Positions 5,786 to 11,465 of a stretch of 11,465 nt of DNA are shown here, one piece after another. Both the position numbers and the translations under genes were made by a program. Every line of letters begins with the position of its first letter. Within the stretch, counting starts at the first letter, position 1. Source of the stretch: Nitrospiraceae bacterium. GTDB lineage: Bacteria; Nitrospirota; Nitrospiria; Nitrospirales; Nitrospiraceae. The stretch spans positions 1 to 11,465 of the forward strand of contig SXPO01000141.1 of NCBI GenBank assembly GCA_005793285.1, given 5' to 3'. The notes beneath the pieces were generated by a model that was given only the letters and a program-made list of their open reading frames with translations, did no database searches and had not been told where the DNA came from.

Positions 5786-7105
5786 TTATCCGTTTCTTCC
5801 GCGTAGCGGAGCCATGCCCTTACCTAAAAACCCTTCGTAGTTGCGCATCAGCATGTGCGATTCAATCTGCTGCGCCGTATCGAGCCCCACTCCGATCACG
5901 ATCAATAATGAAGTGCCGCCGAAATAAAACGGCACATTCAATTTGTAAATGAGCAGTTCCGGGATGACACACACTACAGCCAAGTAAATAGAACCGGCAA
6001 ATGTGATTTTTGTAAGCACATTATAAATATAGTCCGACGTACGTTGGCCTGGCCGGATTCCGGGGATGAACCCCCCGTACTTCTTCATGTTGTCGGCCAT
6101 ATCAACCGGGTTGAGAACGACAGCCGTATAAAAGAAACAGAAAAACAGAATGAGCCCGACATACATCAGCGTATAGAGCACCGATCCTGGCGACAGTTGC
6201 GTACCGATCTCTTTGACCCACGGCGTCTCAAAAAATCCTGCGATTGTGGCTGGAAACGCGATAATCGACGACGCAAAAATAGGTGGAATCACACCAGCCG
6301 TATTGATTTTCAACGGTATATGCGTACTCTGCCCGCCGTACACCCGCCGGCCGATAACGCGCTTGGCATACTGGACCTGGATTTTTCGTCGGCCGCTTTC
6401 TAAGAATACGATGGCCGCCACCACGACTACCATCAGTGCCGCCAAGGCGACGAGCATCACGATATTCAACTGCCCGACCTTGTAGAGGTCGAAGGTCTGA
6501 GCCACCGCCGACGGCAGTCGCGCTACGATACCTGAAAAAATGATCAGCGAAATTCCGTTCCCAATTCCACGTTCAGTGATCTGCTCACCAAGCCACATCA
6601 GGAAACCCGTTCCTGCCGTGAGCGTAATCACGGTCATGAGTCGGAATCCCCATCCAGCACTCAACACGAACGCACCTTGATTCATCTGTTCCAAACCGAC
6701 TGCGATCCCAAATCCCTGAATCAACGCAATGCCGATCGTGCTGAATCGTGTATATTGAATGATCTTTTTCCGCCCGCGTTCCCCCTCTTTTGCCAACTTG
6801 GTGAGGTGGGGCACAACCACCGTCAGCAGCTGAATGATGATCGAGGCGCTGATATAGGGCATGATGCCCAGCGCGAAAATCGTCAAGCGAGACAGCGACC
6901 CGCCTGAAAAAATGTCTAAAAACCCAAGCAGGGAACCGCCCTGTTTTTGGAGGAATTCCGAGAGGGCCTCGCCGTTGATGCCAGGAGTCGGGATGTGCGC
7001 CCCGATGCGGTACACGACGAGCATCCCGAGCGTAAACAATATACGAGTGCGAAGCTCAGGAATCTTGAAGATATTCTGAACACTGGTCAGGAGCCGCTCA
7101 AACAC
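5786..7105 (-). CDS. secY: Preprotein translocase subunit SecY
   Basis: SecY forms the channel of the Sec translocon. The 439-residue product has ten hydrophobic segments, approximately at 20-36, 60-95, 118-138, 147-171, 178-198, 212-234, 267-290, 309-330, 365-385 and 391-410. It carries the conserved stretches FALGIMPYISASIIIQLL and VYGGQSTHIPLKINTAGVIP. Length is typical. The start is GTG with GAGGT about 8 nt upstream inside rplO; the two genes overlap by 8 nt, which suggests coupling. adk starts 6 nt after the stop. The C-terminal tail is short and glycine- and arginine-rich. Confidence 0.98.
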   Translation of the reverse strand: MFERLLTSVQNIFKIPELRTRILFTLGMLVVYRIGAHIPTPGINGEALSEFLQKQGGSLLGFLDIFSGGSLSRLTIFALGIMPYISASIIIQLLTVVVPHLTKLAKEGERGRKKIIQYTRFSTIGIALIQGFGIAVGLEQMNQGAFVLSAGWGFRLMTVITLTAGTGFLMWLGEQITERGIGNGISLIIFSGIVARLPSAVAQTFDLYKVGQLNIVMLVALAALMVVVVAAIVFLESGRRKIQVQYAKRVIGRRVYGGQSTHIPLKINTAGVIPPIFASSIIAFPATIAGFFETPWVKEIGTQLSPGSVLYTLMYVGLILFFCFFYTAVVLNPVDMADNMKKYGGFIPGIRPGQRTSDYIYNVLTKITFAGSIYLAVVCVIPELLIYKLNVPFYFGGTSLLIVIGVGLDTAQQIESHMLMRNYEGFLGKGMAPLRGRNG

Positions 7106-7547
7106 CGCCGATGACCTCGACTCTCCCTCCAGCCGACTGAATCTTCGCCTCCGCAGACTTGCTGAACTTATGGGCTTGAATGACGAGTGATTTCTTCAGC
7201 TCTCCATTGCCAAGGATTTTGATTGGCAGTGTTTTACGCTTGACCAAGCCGGCATCCACCATTGCTTGAGGGGTGATGGTGCCGCTTCCGTTCCAATCCT
7301 GAAAGCTTCTCACATTGACAATGGCATATTCCGTGCGGAAATTATTGACGAATCCAAACTTCGGCAACCGTCGAATCAACGGCATCTGACCGCCTTCAAA
7401 ACCAGGACGCTTTCCGCCTCCGGATCTCGCCAGCAATCCCTTATGCCCCTTGGTAGCGGTCTTTCCATGGCCGGACCCAGGTCCACGGCCGATCCGTTTT
7501 CGCCGCTTCTTTGCCCCTCTTGCCGGTGTCAAATCATGAAGATTCAT
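7098..7547 (-). CDS. rplO: 50S ribosomal protein L15
   Basis: L15 binds 23S rRNA late in 50S assembly and reaches deep into the subunit. The 149-residue protein has the long Gly/Arg/Lys-rich N-terminal extension (GRGPGSGHGKTATKGHKG) that threads into rRNA, then GFEGGQMPLIRRLPKFGF, and a globular C-terminal half ending SAEAKIQSAGGRVEVIGG. Its ATG overlaps the rpmD stop by 4 nt (ATGA) and its own stop overlaps secY by 8 nt. Length and order are typical for the spc operon. Confidence 0.97.
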   Translation of the reverse strand: MNLHDLTPARGAKKRRKRIGRGPGSGHGKTATKGHKGLLARSGGGKRPGFEGGQMPLIRRLPKFGFVNNFRTEYAIVNVRSFQDWNGSGTITPQAMVDAGLVKRKTLPIKILGNGELKKSLVIQAHKFSKSAEAKIQSAGGRVEVIGGV

Positions 7548-7762
7548 GGCTTTCCAACCTCGATCAGATAACCCACTTTCCTGATCATCCCGCGAACCTG
7601 CGGCGTGTCCGGATGGACGGCAGTCTGCCGAATATGCCGAAGCCGAAGCCCGCGCAGAACCAGACGATGCGTTTCCGGCGTACCGATAGGGCTACGCTTG
7701 AGCGTGACACGAACACCTTGCACTTCTGTTTTTTCCAATTTAGGCGCTACAACCGTACCCAT
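7544..7762 (-). CDS. rpmD: 50S ribosomal protein L30
   Basis: L30 is a small 50S protein. The core (about residues 17-69) matches the family: VRVTLKRSPIGTPETHR, LVLRGLRLRHIRQTAVHPD and TPQVRGMIRKVGYLIEV. The total of 72 residues exceeds the usual 58-60 because of about 12 extra residues before the core ([16 protein letters not shown]). The ATG follows the rpsE stop in a TAATG overlap, with a GGAAGGGG purine run upstream inside rpsE, and no shorter start fits better. It overlaps rplO by 4 nt. Confidence 0.95.
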   Translation of the reverse strand: MGTVVAPKLEKTEVQGVRVTLKRSPIGTPETHRLVLRGLRLRHIRQTAVHPDTPQVRGMIRKVGYLIEVGKP

Positions 7763-8271
7763 TACACCGCCGCCCCTTCCTGCCGCTCCGTCATTGTTCG
7801 ACGACGTAGACGAAGCACTTCTTCAGGATTTCGCAATTGCGTGAGTCCATCCAACGTCGCTCGGACCACATTGAATGGATTACCTCGGCCAAGCGTCTTC
7901 GCAATCACATTATGCGCACCCACCAATTCGACCACCGCGCGAACTGCACCTCCGGCAATAATCCCCGTCCCATTAACTGCCGGCTTGAGCAGCACATGCT
8001 CGCCGCCGAAGAGGCCATGCACTTCATGAGGGATTGAGCCGCCCTTGAGCGGAACATGCACCAGATGTTTCTTGGCTTGTTCGACGGCCTTTGATATGGC
8101 GACCGGGACCTCCGCAGCCTTCCCTTTGCCGATCCCCACCCAACCATGGCCGTCGCCGACCACAACCAGGGCACAAAAGTTAAACCGCTTGCCGCCCTTC
8201 ACCACTTTCGCAACACGATTGATGAAGACGACTTTATCTTTCAGGCTTAGTTCATCAGGATTGACACGCAC
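7762..8271 (-). CDS. rpsE: 30S ribosomal protein S5
   Basis: S5 is in the 30S body by the mRNA entry and helps decoding accuracy. With the GTG at 8271 as start, it is 169 residues and opens [22 protein letters not shown], followed by the signature [19 protein letters not shown] and [24 protein letters not shown] at 8298 would add nine residues (GRAETRHC), but it has no Shine-Dalgarno and sits in the stem of a small hairpin. The chosen GTG has GAGG 6 nt upstream. The stop overlaps the rpmD start (TAATG). Confidence 0.95.
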   Translation of the reverse strand: MRVNPDELSLKDKVVFINRVAKVVKGGKRFNFCALVVVGDGHGWVGIGKGKAAEVPVAISKAVEQAKKHLVHVPLKGGSIPHEVHGLFGGEHVLLKPAVNGTGIIAGGAVRAVVELVGAHNVIAKTLGRGNPFNVVRATLDGLTQLRNPEEVLRLRRRTMTERQEGAAV

Positions 8272-8277
8272 ACAGTG

Positions 8278-8281
8278 CCTC
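8278..8281 (-). promoter_or_regulatory. Shine-Dalgarno fixing the GTG start of rpsE
   Basis: GAGG with a 6-nt spacer before the GTG at 8271. It selects this start over the in-frame GTG at 8298, which has no usable site. Confidence 0.7.
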
Positions 8282-8293
8282 GTTTCTGCTCTT

Positions 8294-8312
8294 CCCACTC
8301 AAAATTGGTGGG
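8294..8312 (-). promoter_or_regulatory. Small hairpin in the rpsE leader
   Basis: CCCAC and GTGGG (8294-8298 and 8308-8312) form a 5-bp stem with a 9-nt loop in the spacer between rplR and rpsE. It buries the rejected upstream GTG. A function is not evident. Confidence 0.3.
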
Positions 8313-8331
8313 GATGAATAGGATGACCGCG

Positions 8332-8697
8332 CTAGAACTGAAGACCCTCTTCACGCGACGCATCGGCAAGTGCTTTGATTCGGCCATGATACATCCGTCC
8401 GCCGCGATCAAAAACCACGGTGTTCACATTGGCGGCCTTCGCCCGCGACGCAATCAACTTCCCGACCGCCTTCGCCGCCTCAATGCTGCTCGTCGATTTA
8501 AGCGACGTGCGCAGTGACTTATCGAGCGACGACGCTGCTGCGAGCGTCTTTCCTTCAATATCGTTGATCACCTGCGCATAGATATGCGCACTGCTACGGA
8601 ATACGTTCAGACGAGGCCGTTCAGCAGTCCCTATGATCGTCTTTCGCACACGCCGCCGCCGCTGTTTCAGTTGTCGTAATTTTTCAGCCGTATTCAT
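8332..8697 (-). CDS. rplR: 50S ribosomal protein L18
   Basis: L18 binds 5S rRNA with L5 and L25 in the central protuberance. The 121-residue product has a basic N-terminus ([14 protein letters not shown]), then the family stretch [31 protein letters not shown], and the conserved end [28 protein letters not shown]. Length is typical. The ATG follows the rplF stop by 9 nt, and a 60-nt spacer separates it from rpsE. Confidence 0.98.
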   Translation of the reverse strand: MNTAEKLRQLKQRRRRVRKTIIGTAERPRLNVFRSSAHIYAQVINDIEGKTLAAASSLDKSLRTSLKSTSSIEAAKAVGKLIASRAKAANVNTVVFDRGGRMYHGRIKALADASREEGLQF

Positions 8698-8706
8698 GTT
8701 CGCTAC

Positions 8707-9243
8707 CTACTTCCCTGTCTTGCCTTCCTTTTTCCTCAACTGTTCGCCCGCATAGCGAACACCCTTTTGCTTGTACACATCGGGCGGCTTGATCGATCGG
8801 AGATTCGCCGCCACTTGGCCGACAAGGCGCTTATCGACTCCCTTGACATTGATGAGAGTCTGCTTATCCACCTTCACATCGATACCAGCCGGCACTTGAT
8901 AGACGACGGGATTGATATACCCCACATTGAAACTCATCGTCCGGCCCTGAATTTGCGCCTTATATCCGACCCCGGTTATTTCCAGCGATCGCTCGTACCC
9001 CTTGGTCACACCATGCACCATATTATTCAATTCCGCTCGAACAAGACCATGTAAGGCCCGCAGCTTGCGGTCTTCACTAGAGCGGGTTACAACGATCTGG
9101 CCGTTATCCACAGCAACGTTCACACCCTGCGCCAAAGACCAATCCAGCTTCCCCAAAGGACCCTTGACGGACACATTCGATCCGGTAACTTTGACATCCA
9201 CTCCACCGGGAACCTCGATTGGTTTTTTCCCTATCCGCGACAT
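8707..9243 (-). CDS. rplF: 50S ribosomal protein L6
   Basis: L6 lies at the base of the L7/L12 stalk near the factor-binding site and consists of two related domains. The 178-residue product is the usual size. It starts MSRIGKKPIEVPGGVDVKV, has the RALHGLVRAELNNMVHGVTKGYERSLEI linker region, and the C-terminal signature PPDVYKQKGVRYAGEQLRKKEGKTGK. A 42-nt spacer separates it from rpsH, and the Shine-Dalgarno is modest (AGGGATG about 9 nt from the ATG). Confidence 0.98.
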   Translation of the reverse strand: MSRIGKKPIEVPGGVDVKVTGSNVSVKGPLGKLDWSLAQGVNVAVDNGQIVVTRSSEDRKLRALHGLVRAELNNMVHGVTKGYERSLEITGVGYKAQIQGRTMSFNVGYINPVVYQVPAGIDVKVDKQTLINVKGVDKRLVGQVAANLRSIKPPDVYKQKGVRYAGEQLRKKEGKTGK

Positions 9244-9285
9244 GATTTTCTACATCCCTATTCAGTCGTTAAGACCTAGTCCCGC

Positions 9286-9681
9286 CTACCATACCGAACA
9301 CAGAATCTCCCCACCTAGCTTATTCTTGCGAGACTCCTGATCAGTCATGATGCCTTTCGAGGTCGAGAGGATGGACACACCGATCCCATTGCGGACCTTG
9401 GCAATATCTTTGCTTCCGACATAAACACGGCGTCCCGGCTTACTGATCCGCTCCAGACCCGTAATCATGGGCTGCCCTTCCCCCACATATCGCAGCCGCA
9501 CATCGAGGATCGGATGCCCATCACGCATTCCGTCCTCAATACCATCGACGTACCCCTCTCTCTTCAAGACCTCTAAGATTGCGCGCTTCAACTTCGAAGT
9601 CGGAACAGCCACCGTCTCATGACGACGCTGAGCGCCATTTTTCAATCGAACAAGGAGGTCACTGATCGGATCTGTAAGCAT
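9286..9681 (-). CDS. rpsH: 30S ribosomal protein S8
   Basis: S8 is a primary 16S rRNA binder in the central domain and is the autogenous repressor of the spc operon in E. coli. The 131-residue protein starts MLTDPISDLLVRLKNG and carries the C-terminal rRNA-contact segment GIGVSILSTSKGIMTD near residues 100-115, followed by LGGEILCSVW. The ATG has AAGGG 6 nt upstream. A 6-bp hairpin lies in the 51-nt spacer to rpsN. Confidence 0.98.
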   Translation of the reverse strand: MLTDPISDLLVRLKNGAQRRHETVAVPTSKLKRAILEVLKREGYVDGIEDGMRDGHPILDVRLRYVGEGQPMITGLERISKPGRRVYVGSKDIAKVRNGIGVSILSTSKGIMTDQESRKNKLGGEILCSVW

Positions 9682-9708
9682 CTGATACCCTTCTACCTTC
9701 TTAAGACG

Positions 9709-9725
9709 ATCGGCTATAGGCCGAT
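9709..9725 (-). promoter_or_regulatory. Hairpin in the rpsN-rpsH spacer
   Basis: ATCGGC (9709-9714) and GCCGAT (9720-9725) form a 6-bp stem with a 5-nt loop just after the rpsN stop and before the rpsH Shine-Dalgarno. S8 is a known mRNA-binding repressor, so this could influence rpsH translation. It does not obviously copy the known S8 target, and the stem is short. Confidence 0.35.
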
Positions 9726-9732
9726 ATGCCCG

Positions 9733-9918
9733 CTACCAGCTTGATTTACGCACGCCCGGGATTTCGCCACGGAGACTCAGGAGCCGAAAACAGATCCTGC
9801 ACATCTGAAACCGGCGAAGATACCCACGTACACGGCCACACACGCCGCAGCGATGATACTCCCGGCATGGAAACTTTTGCTTGGTTGCCGCCTTATTTCT
9901 CAGCGCTAATCGTGCCAC
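9733..9918 (-). CDS. rpsN: 30S ribosomal protein S14, zinc-binding type Z
   Basis: The 61-residue S14 (type Z) of the 30S head has the zinc ribbon C24-x2-C27 and C40-x2-C43, seen in [12 protein letters not shown] and [18 protein letters not shown]. Its ends match the family: [18 protein letters not shown] and GVRKSSW. The GTG at 9918 is chosen because AAGGAG (9924-9929) lies 5 nt upstream and gives the standard length; a GTG at 9924 would add two residues but overlaps the Shine-Dalgarno. It lies 44 nt after rplE and is followed by rpsH. Confidence 0.97.
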   Translation of the reverse strand: MARLALRNKAATKQKFPCREYHRCGVCGRVRGYLRRFQMCRICFRLLSLRGEIPGVRKSSW

Positions 9919-9923
9919 AAACA

Positions 9924-9929
9924 CTCCTT
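9924..9929 (-). promoter_or_regulatory. Shine-Dalgarno fixing the GTG start of rpsN
   Basis: AAGGAG on the minus strand, 5 nt before the GTG at 9918. It decides between this start and the GTG two codons upstream, which it overlaps. Confidence 0.75.
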
Positions 9930-9962
9930 CTCTTCGAACAATGCCTCACAACGAGTAGGTCT

Positions 9963-10613
9963 CTAGGTACGAAACGGCATACCCAGATGCTTCAACAGGG
10001 CCTTCCCCTCGTCGTTCGTCTTGGCTGTCGTTACAATCGTAATATCCATACCATGGATAGACGCCACTTCGTCGTACTTGATCTCCGGGAAAATCAGCTG
10101 CTCCTTCAGACCAAACGTATAGTTTCCACGCCCATCGAACGCCTTCGGCGAGACGCCACGAAAATCGCGGATGCGCGGAAGCGCCAACGACACCAGGCGA
10201 TCAAAAAACTCATACATGCGGCGGCTGCGAAGGGTCACTTTGGTTCCAATCGGAAGCCCTTGTCGCAATTTGAAACCAGCAATGGCTTTCTTGGCCCTGG
10301 TCACGACGGGCTTTTGCCCCGTGATCGTCCCCAATTCGGTCACCGCACTCTCGAGCAATTTGACATTCTGCAGAGCCTCGCCCATGCCGACATTGAGCAC
10401 CACACGCTCGAGTCGAGGCACTTGCATGACATTCTTGTAGCTAAATTCCTTCATCAGCGCGGGCACGACTTTTTGCTGATAGGTATCGCGAAGCCTGGGC
10501 CTGAATTTCGACTCTTCGCTCCCCTGGTCCAACTGCTGCGGCGCCGCACTCTCTTTTTTCGACGACTTCCGCTCCGTCGGCTTGCCGGTTTTGCCTTTTT
10601 CTACTTTCGCCAT
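9963..10613 (-). CDS. rplE: 50S ribosomal protein L5 with an N-terminal extension
   Basis: L5 binds 5S rRNA and contacts P-site tRNA in the central protuberance. The core starts near residue 38 ([13 protein letters not shown]) and shows [63 protein letters not shown] and [16 protein letters not shown]. The core is about 179 residues, as in E. coli. Ahead of it lie about 37 extra residues rich in Lys, Ser, Glu and Gln ([20 protein letters not shown]), probably disordered. The ATG at 10613 has GGAGA 7 nt upstream; an in-frame start at 10679 would overlap rplX and has no such site. It follows rplX by 16 nt. Confidence 0.96.
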   Translation of the reverse strand: MAKVEKGKTGKPTERKSSKKESAAPQQLDQGSEESKFRPRLRDTYQQKVVPALMKEFSYKNVMQVPRLERVVLNVGMGEALQNVKLLESAVTELGTITGQKPVVTRAKKAIAGFKLRQGLPIGTKVTLRSRRMYEFFDRLVSLALPRIRDFRGVSPKAFDGRGNYTFGLKEQLIFPEIKYDEVASIHGMDITIVTTAKTNDEGKALLKHLGMPFRT

Positions 10614-10620
10614 TCCAAAT

Positions 10621-10625
10621 TCTCC
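10621..10625 (-). promoter_or_regulatory. Shine-Dalgarno fixing the rplE start
   Basis: GGAGA, 7 nt upstream of the ATG at 10613. It supports the extended L5 being translated from this ATG rather than from a site within the extension. Confidence 0.65.
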
Positions 10626-10629
10626 AACC

Positions 10630-10974
10630 CTACTCGATAGTCTCGTTCGACTTTTTACTGAACCGCGTGCGCCGCCCATCCTCCAACGATCGTATTCCTA
10701 CTCGCGTCGGCTTCTGCGTGACGGGACAGAAAAACATAACCTTTGAAATGTTGAGAGGCGCCTCACGCTCAAGAATGCCACCCTGCTTGACCTTCTGGTT
10801 CGGCTTGGTGTGCCGCTTGATGATATTGAGCTTCTCAACGGTCACTTGCCCAGCGCCAAGATCCACAGAGAGAACCTTTCCGGTCTTCCCCCGATCACGG
10901 CCTGCAATCACAACGACTGTATCGCCTTTTCTGATTTTGCTCTTACGAAGTGCCTGCACAATATCCTCACTCAC
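10630..10974 (-). CDS. rplX: 50S ribosomal protein L24
   Basis: L24 initiates 50S assembly and lies at the exit-tunnel opening. The 114-residue product has the KOW motif at residues 14-34 ([21 protein letters not shown]), then [20 protein letters not shown] and [18 protein letters not shown]. Two GTG starts are possible. The one given (10974) lies 6 nt after the rplN stop with only a weak AGGGA. A second GTG at 10959 has GAGG with a 5-nt spacer and would drop five residues. The C-terminal tail ([14 protein letters not shown]) is ordinary. It is followed by rplE after 16 nt. Confidence 0.95.
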   Translation of the reverse strand: MSEDIVQALRKSKIRKGDTVVVIAGRDRGKTGKVLSVDLGAGQVTVEKLNIIKRHTKPNQKVKQGGILEREAPLNISKVMFFCPVTQKPTRVGIRSLEDGRRTRFSKKSNETIE

Positions 10975-10980
10975 CGGTCC

Positions 10981-11349
10981 CTACAGCACCTCAGGTGCGA
11001 GGGAAATGATCTTCATGAACTTCTTCCACCGTAACTCACGCGCGACCGGGCCGAAAATACGCGTCCCGATAGGCTCGCCGTCTTTATTGATCAGCACACA
11101 AGCATTTCGATCAAACTTGATGTAGGAGCCATCTTCTCGCCGCACTTCCTTGGTCGTCCGCACAATGACCGCACGGCTGACATCCCCCTTTTTCACACTC
11201 GCCTGGGGAATGGCTTCTTTGACGGCAACGACGACGATATCGCCCAACGATGCATAGCGCCGCCTGGTGCCTCCAAATACATGGAAGCACATCGCCTGCT
11301 TCGCGCCGGAATTATCGGCCACATCCATATACGTGTAGTTTTGAATCAT
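10981..11349 (-). CDS. rplN: 50S ribosomal protein L14
   Basis: L14 binds 23S rRNA and forms intersubunit bridges B5 and B8. The 122-residue product is the usual length. It starts [21 protein letters not shown], and carries the signature region [20 protein letters not shown], then [28 protein letters not shown] and the end [12 protein letters not shown]. The ATG has only a weak GGAAT upstream. It follows rpsQ after a 53-nt spacer, the usual start of the spc group. Confidence 0.98.
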   Translation of the reverse strand: MIQNYTYMDVADNSGAKQAMCFHVFGGTRRRYASLGDIVVVAVKEAIPQASVKKGDVSRAVIVRTTKEVRREDGSYIKFDRNACVLINKDGEPIGTRIFGPVARELRWKKFMKIISLAPEVL

Positions 11350-11402
11350 ATCTGCATTCCGCGCATGCCATGAGATCCGATGACCTCAGAACGGTGCTCC
11401 CT

Positions 11403-11465
11403 CTATTTTTCAGCCTGTCCCTTTTCCATAATCTGAACAACCCGCCAATTCTTGTCCTTGCTCAA
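11403..11465 (-). CDS. rpsQ: 30S ribosomal protein S17, C-terminal end only
   Basis: The last 20 codons of a gene enter from the right edge and end in TAG. The peptide LSKDKNWRVVQIMEKGQAEK matches the C-terminus of S17 (the E. coli protein reads LSKTKSWTLVRVVEK at this place). S17 is a primary 16S rRNA binder in the lower 30S body. Position directly before rplN is the standard one, so the call is confident even though most of the gene lies outside the window. Confidence 0.9.
   Translation of the reverse strand: MSKDKNWRVVQIMEKGQAEK

Noticed and set aside
9726..10640. A 304-codon open frame on the plus strand opposite rpsN and rplE
   Set aside because: Antisense to two certain genes, with no family-like motifs in its translation.
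11306..11365. A short 19-codon frame ([19 protein letters not shown]) overlapping the start of rplN
   Set aside because: Its Shine-Dalgarno is too far away (about 11 nt) and it overlaps the rplN start region; most likely chance.
1..11465. CRISPR arrays, tRNA or rRNA genes, insertion sequences, defence genes or other accessory systems
   Set aside because: Nothing of this kind is visible; nearly every base belongs to conserved ribosomal-operon or Lpt genes with short spacers.

Overview
The window is a ribosomal-protein super-operon read entirely on the minus strand (right to left), followed by the start of a lipopolysaccharide-export locus. In transcription order it holds the end of rpsQ (S17), rplN, rplX, rplE, rpsN, rpsH, rplF, rplR, rpsE, rpmD, rplO, secY, adk, map, infA, rpmJ, rpsM, rpsK, rpsD, rpoA and rplQ. 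This is the spc operon joined to the alpha operon through adk-map-infA. After a strong hairpin come lptC and the beginning of lptA.

The organism is a diderm bacterium, because LptC and LptA belong to the LPS transport bridge. It uses the short zinc-binding S14 and the zinc-binding forms of S4, L36 and adenylate kinase. Moderately high GC by eye, many GTG starts, adk-map-infA inside the operon and the style of the proteins fit Nitrospirota (a Nitrospira-like genome). This assignment is inference; no database search was possible.

Layout: 11465 to about 7100 is the spc block (rpsQ to rplO), tightly packed. 7105 to 3985 is secY-adk-map-infA-rpmJ, which supplies the Sec channel, nucleotide balance, N-terminal Met removal and translation initiation. 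3891 to 833 is the alpha block (rpsM-rpsK-rpsD-rpoA-rplQ), separated by longer spacers of 93, 81 and 84 nt ahead of rpsM, rpsD and rpoA. 832 to 658 is the only sizeable gap and holds a 16-bp hairpin and a candidate promoter. 657 to 1 is lptC and a 5' fragment of lptA.

Most genes are coupled by short gaps or overlaps (TAATG, ATGA and 8-nt overlaps at rpsE/rpmD, rpmD/rplO, rplO/secY and adk/map). Several starts were corrected from Shine-Dalgarno placement: rplE, rpsE, rpsN, rpsD and rpoA. I found no new biological system. The more notable points are an N-terminally extended L5, a hidden out-of-frame lptA start inside lptC, a complete set of zinc-ligand ribosomal proteins, frequent GTG starts (7 of 21 complete genes, including infA and secY), and leader hairpins near rpsD, rpsH and rpsE.
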